7,438 nucleotides of DNA, from assembly GCA_903832105.1 (NCBI GenBank), contig CAILAO010000740.1:1-7438 (forward strand), in the 5' to 3' direction. The translations under genes and the position numbers were made by a program. The notes below the pieces were generated by a model. The model was not told the origin of the DNA. It made no database searches and worked only from the letters and a program-made list of their open reading frames with translations. Positions 5,912 to 7,438 of this stretch are shown one piece after another. The DNA is from an uncultured Pseudomonadota bacterium. GTDB taxonomy: Bacteria; Bdellovibrionota_B; Oligoflexia; Oligoflexales; CAILAO01. The first letter of the stretch is position 1. Each line of letters opens with the position of its first letter.

Positions 5912-7438
5912 ATGACGCATCAAGGATCTAATATCGGTTCGTATGAATCTAGGCTTAAGGATTTTAGTTGGTCGATTTCGGAGAAAGAACTCGGATATAA
6001 AAAGGGCGACCCTATCAATATTGGATGGTATTGCACAGATCGAATCTGCCAAATGGGAAAAGGGAAAAAACCTGCTCTTATTTGGGAAGGACATGGTGGA
6101 GCAGAGAAACGCTACACGTACGATGATGTTCGAAGGGCAAGTAACACGATTGGCTCTTTTTTGAAGAGACAGAACGTTAATCCTGGAGATCGCGTTTGTC
6201 TTTTTATGGATAAGATACCAGAACTTTATTTGGGTTTTCTTGGAATTCTTAAAATTGGTGCAATTGCGCAACCGCTGTTTTCTGCCTTTGGCGACGAATC
6301 TCTATTTGTGCGTCTTGATAATGCAAAGACTTCAGTTGTCATCACTCAGAGAAAACATGTCGCAAAAGTACGAAAAATTCGTGAGAGACTTCCTTCTCTC
6401 AAACAGATCATTGTCGTCGATGCTGACCCACAAAAGCCGCTTCAGGAAAAAGAAGTGGCTTTTTCTCTCGAACGTGAAGCTCCCGTAGAACAGCTTGAAA
6501 CTTATAAAACATATGCTGAAACGCCTTCTGTTCTTCATTATACTTCTGGAACGACCGGCATGCCAAAAGGGGTGCAGCACGTTCACTACTCTTTAATTTC
6601 ACAATATCTCTCAGCCAAGTGGGTTCTTGATCTTCGCGAGGACGATATTTATTGGTGTACGGCAGATCCTGGGTGGGTTACGGGTACATCGTATGGTATC
6701 ATAGGGCCGTTTAGTCTCGGCATCACTCAATGTGTTACTGATATCGGGTTTAGTGCAGAAAACTGGTATTCCTTTATTCAAAAACACAAGATATCTATGT
6801 GGTACTCAGCCCCGACGGCGATTCGATCTCTTATGAAGGCTGGAGACGAAGTGGTGAAAAGGTATGATCTTTCATCACTTAGACATCTTGCTAGTGTCGG
6901 AGAGCCGCTAAATTCAGAGGCTGTCATTTGGTCCGAACGCGTTTTCAAAAAACCTTTCCATGACACATTCTGGCAAACTGAGACTGGATCTATTATGGTT
7001 GCGAATTATCCAGGCATGAAGGTTAAACCAGGATCAATGGGAAAGCCATTTCCAGGGATAACTGGTACGGTTTTAGACCAAAAATCGTTTGAACCCATCA
7101 AGGATTTTGGAAAGATCGGATTAATAGCCTTTCGTCCTGGTTGGCCGGCTATGATGCGCACGTACTGGGAAAATGAAGAAACCTATCAGAAAAAATTTAA
7201 AAATGACTGGTATCTTACGGGAGATCGCGCGAGCATCGATAAGGAGGGCTATTTCTGGTTTATAGGTCGCGATGATGACATTATTAATACAGCCGGCCAT
7301 CTCGTGAGTCCCTTTGAAGTTGAATCTGCTTTACTGGAACATCCCGCTGTGGCTGAATCAGCTGTTGTTAGTAAACCCGATGAGATTAACATGGAGGTTG
7401 TAAAAGCATTTGTGACTCTAAAGGCTGGTTTTACTCCA
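5912..7438 (+). CDS. acsA: Acetyl-CoA synthetase, AcsA type (AMP-forming), 3'-truncated by the window
   Basis: AcsA is a cytoplasmic adenylate-forming enzyme that makes acetyl-AMP from acetate and ATP and then acetyl-CoA. The frame is open from ATG 5912 to the window end, 509 codons, with no stop. Motifs in order: the phosphate-binding loop YTSGTTGMPKG (210-220); WCTADPGWVTGTSYG (248-262), near identical to Bacillus AcsA as I recall it; WYSAPTAIR (297-305); SVGEPLN (328-334); WQTETG (354-359), whose Trp354 matches the residue that limits the acyl pocket to acetate; YLTGD (434-438); and the hinge GRDDDIINTAGH (452-463) with PFEVES (467-472). About 60 residues seem to be missing, including the C-terminal PKTRSGK-type catalytic lysine, so activity cannot be judged here. 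It has its own promoter and a strong ribosome binding site, and looks unlinked to the dcw genes. A propionyl- or other short-acyl-CoA synthetase is the main alternative. Confidence 0.92.
   Translation, partial: MTHQGSNIGSYESRLKDFSWSISEKELGYKKGDPINIGWYCTDRICQMGKGKKPALIWEGHGGAEKRYTYDDVRRASNTIGSFLKRQNVNPGDRVCLFMDKIPELYLGFLGILKIGAIAQPLFSAFGDESLFVRLDNAKTSVVITQRKHVAKVRKIRERLPSLKQIIVVDADPQKPLQEKEVAFSLEREAPVEQLETYKTYAETPSVLHYTSGTTGMPKGVQHVHYSLISQYLSAKWVLDLREDDIYWCTADPGWVTGTSYGIIGPFSLGITQCVTDIGFSAENWYSFIQKHKISMWYSAPTAIRSLMKAGDEVVKRYDLSSLRHLASVGEPLNSEAVIWSERVFKKPFHDTFWQTETGSIMVANYPGMKVKPGSMGKPFPGITGTVLDQKSFEPIKDFGKIGLIAFRPGWPAMMRTYWENEETYQKKFKNDWYLTGDRASIDKEGYFWFIGRDDDIINTAGHLVSPFEVESALLEHPAVAESAVVSKPDEINMEVVKAFVTLKAGFTP

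Noticed and set aside
5855..6271. Minus-strand ORF of 138 codons over the acsA start
   Set aside because: It is antisense to a well conserved synthetase with a strong ribosome binding site, and the translation shows no domain.
1..7438. tRNA, rRNA, CRISPR array, insertion sequence or attachment site
   Set aside because: I looked for cloverleaf-like arms, spaced direct repeats, transposase motifs and terminal inverted repeats, and saw none. By-eye inspection cannot exclude a small structured RNA in 5578-5911.

Overview
The window carries the 5' half of a bacterial division and cell wall (dcw) cluster on the + strand, followed by a separately promoted acetyl-CoA synthetase gene that runs off the right edge. 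The dcw part is rsmH, an ftsL-like gene, ftsI and murE. They are packed tightly: a 16 nt gap, a 2 nt gap and a 50 nt overlap, in that order. This gene order is a bacterial hallmark. The MurE substrate motif DNPR points to meso-diaminopimelate peptidoglycan. Base composition is moderate and slightly AT-leaning. All visible genes read through with UGA as a stop, so the code looks standard. I cannot name the taxon: the dcw proteins are divergent but complete, mraZ is missing in front of rsmH, and the synthetase resembles the AcsA type known from Bacillus. An uncultivated lineage is possible, but that is a guess.

Layout: (a) 2-748, the C-terminal part of a multi-pass membrane protein of unknown function, open at the left edge. 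(b) 749-857, a short spacer with a good sigma70-type promoter, probably the start of the dcw transcript. (c) 858-5577, rsmH, ftsL-like, ftsI, murE. (d) 5578-5911, a 334 nt intergenic region with no convincing gene, several small inverted repeats, a terminator-like hairpin and a promoter with palindromes in its spacer. (e) 5912-7438, acsA, 509 codons visible, C-terminal domain incomplete.

Functionally, RsmH methylates 16S rRNA. The FtsL-like protein and FtsI belong to the septal machinery, FtsI being the transpeptidase that crosslinks septal peptidoglycan. MurE adds the third stem-peptide residue to the UDP-MurNAc precursor that this machinery ultimately uses. AcsA is unrelated: it activates acetate to acetyl-CoA and looks independently controlled. 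The most notable structural point is that the cluster stops after murE, where murF, mraY, murD, ftsW or murG commonly follow, and a metabolic gene takes their place. I did not find a clearly new biological system here; the best leads are the cluster break with its intergenic region and the unidentified membrane protein.
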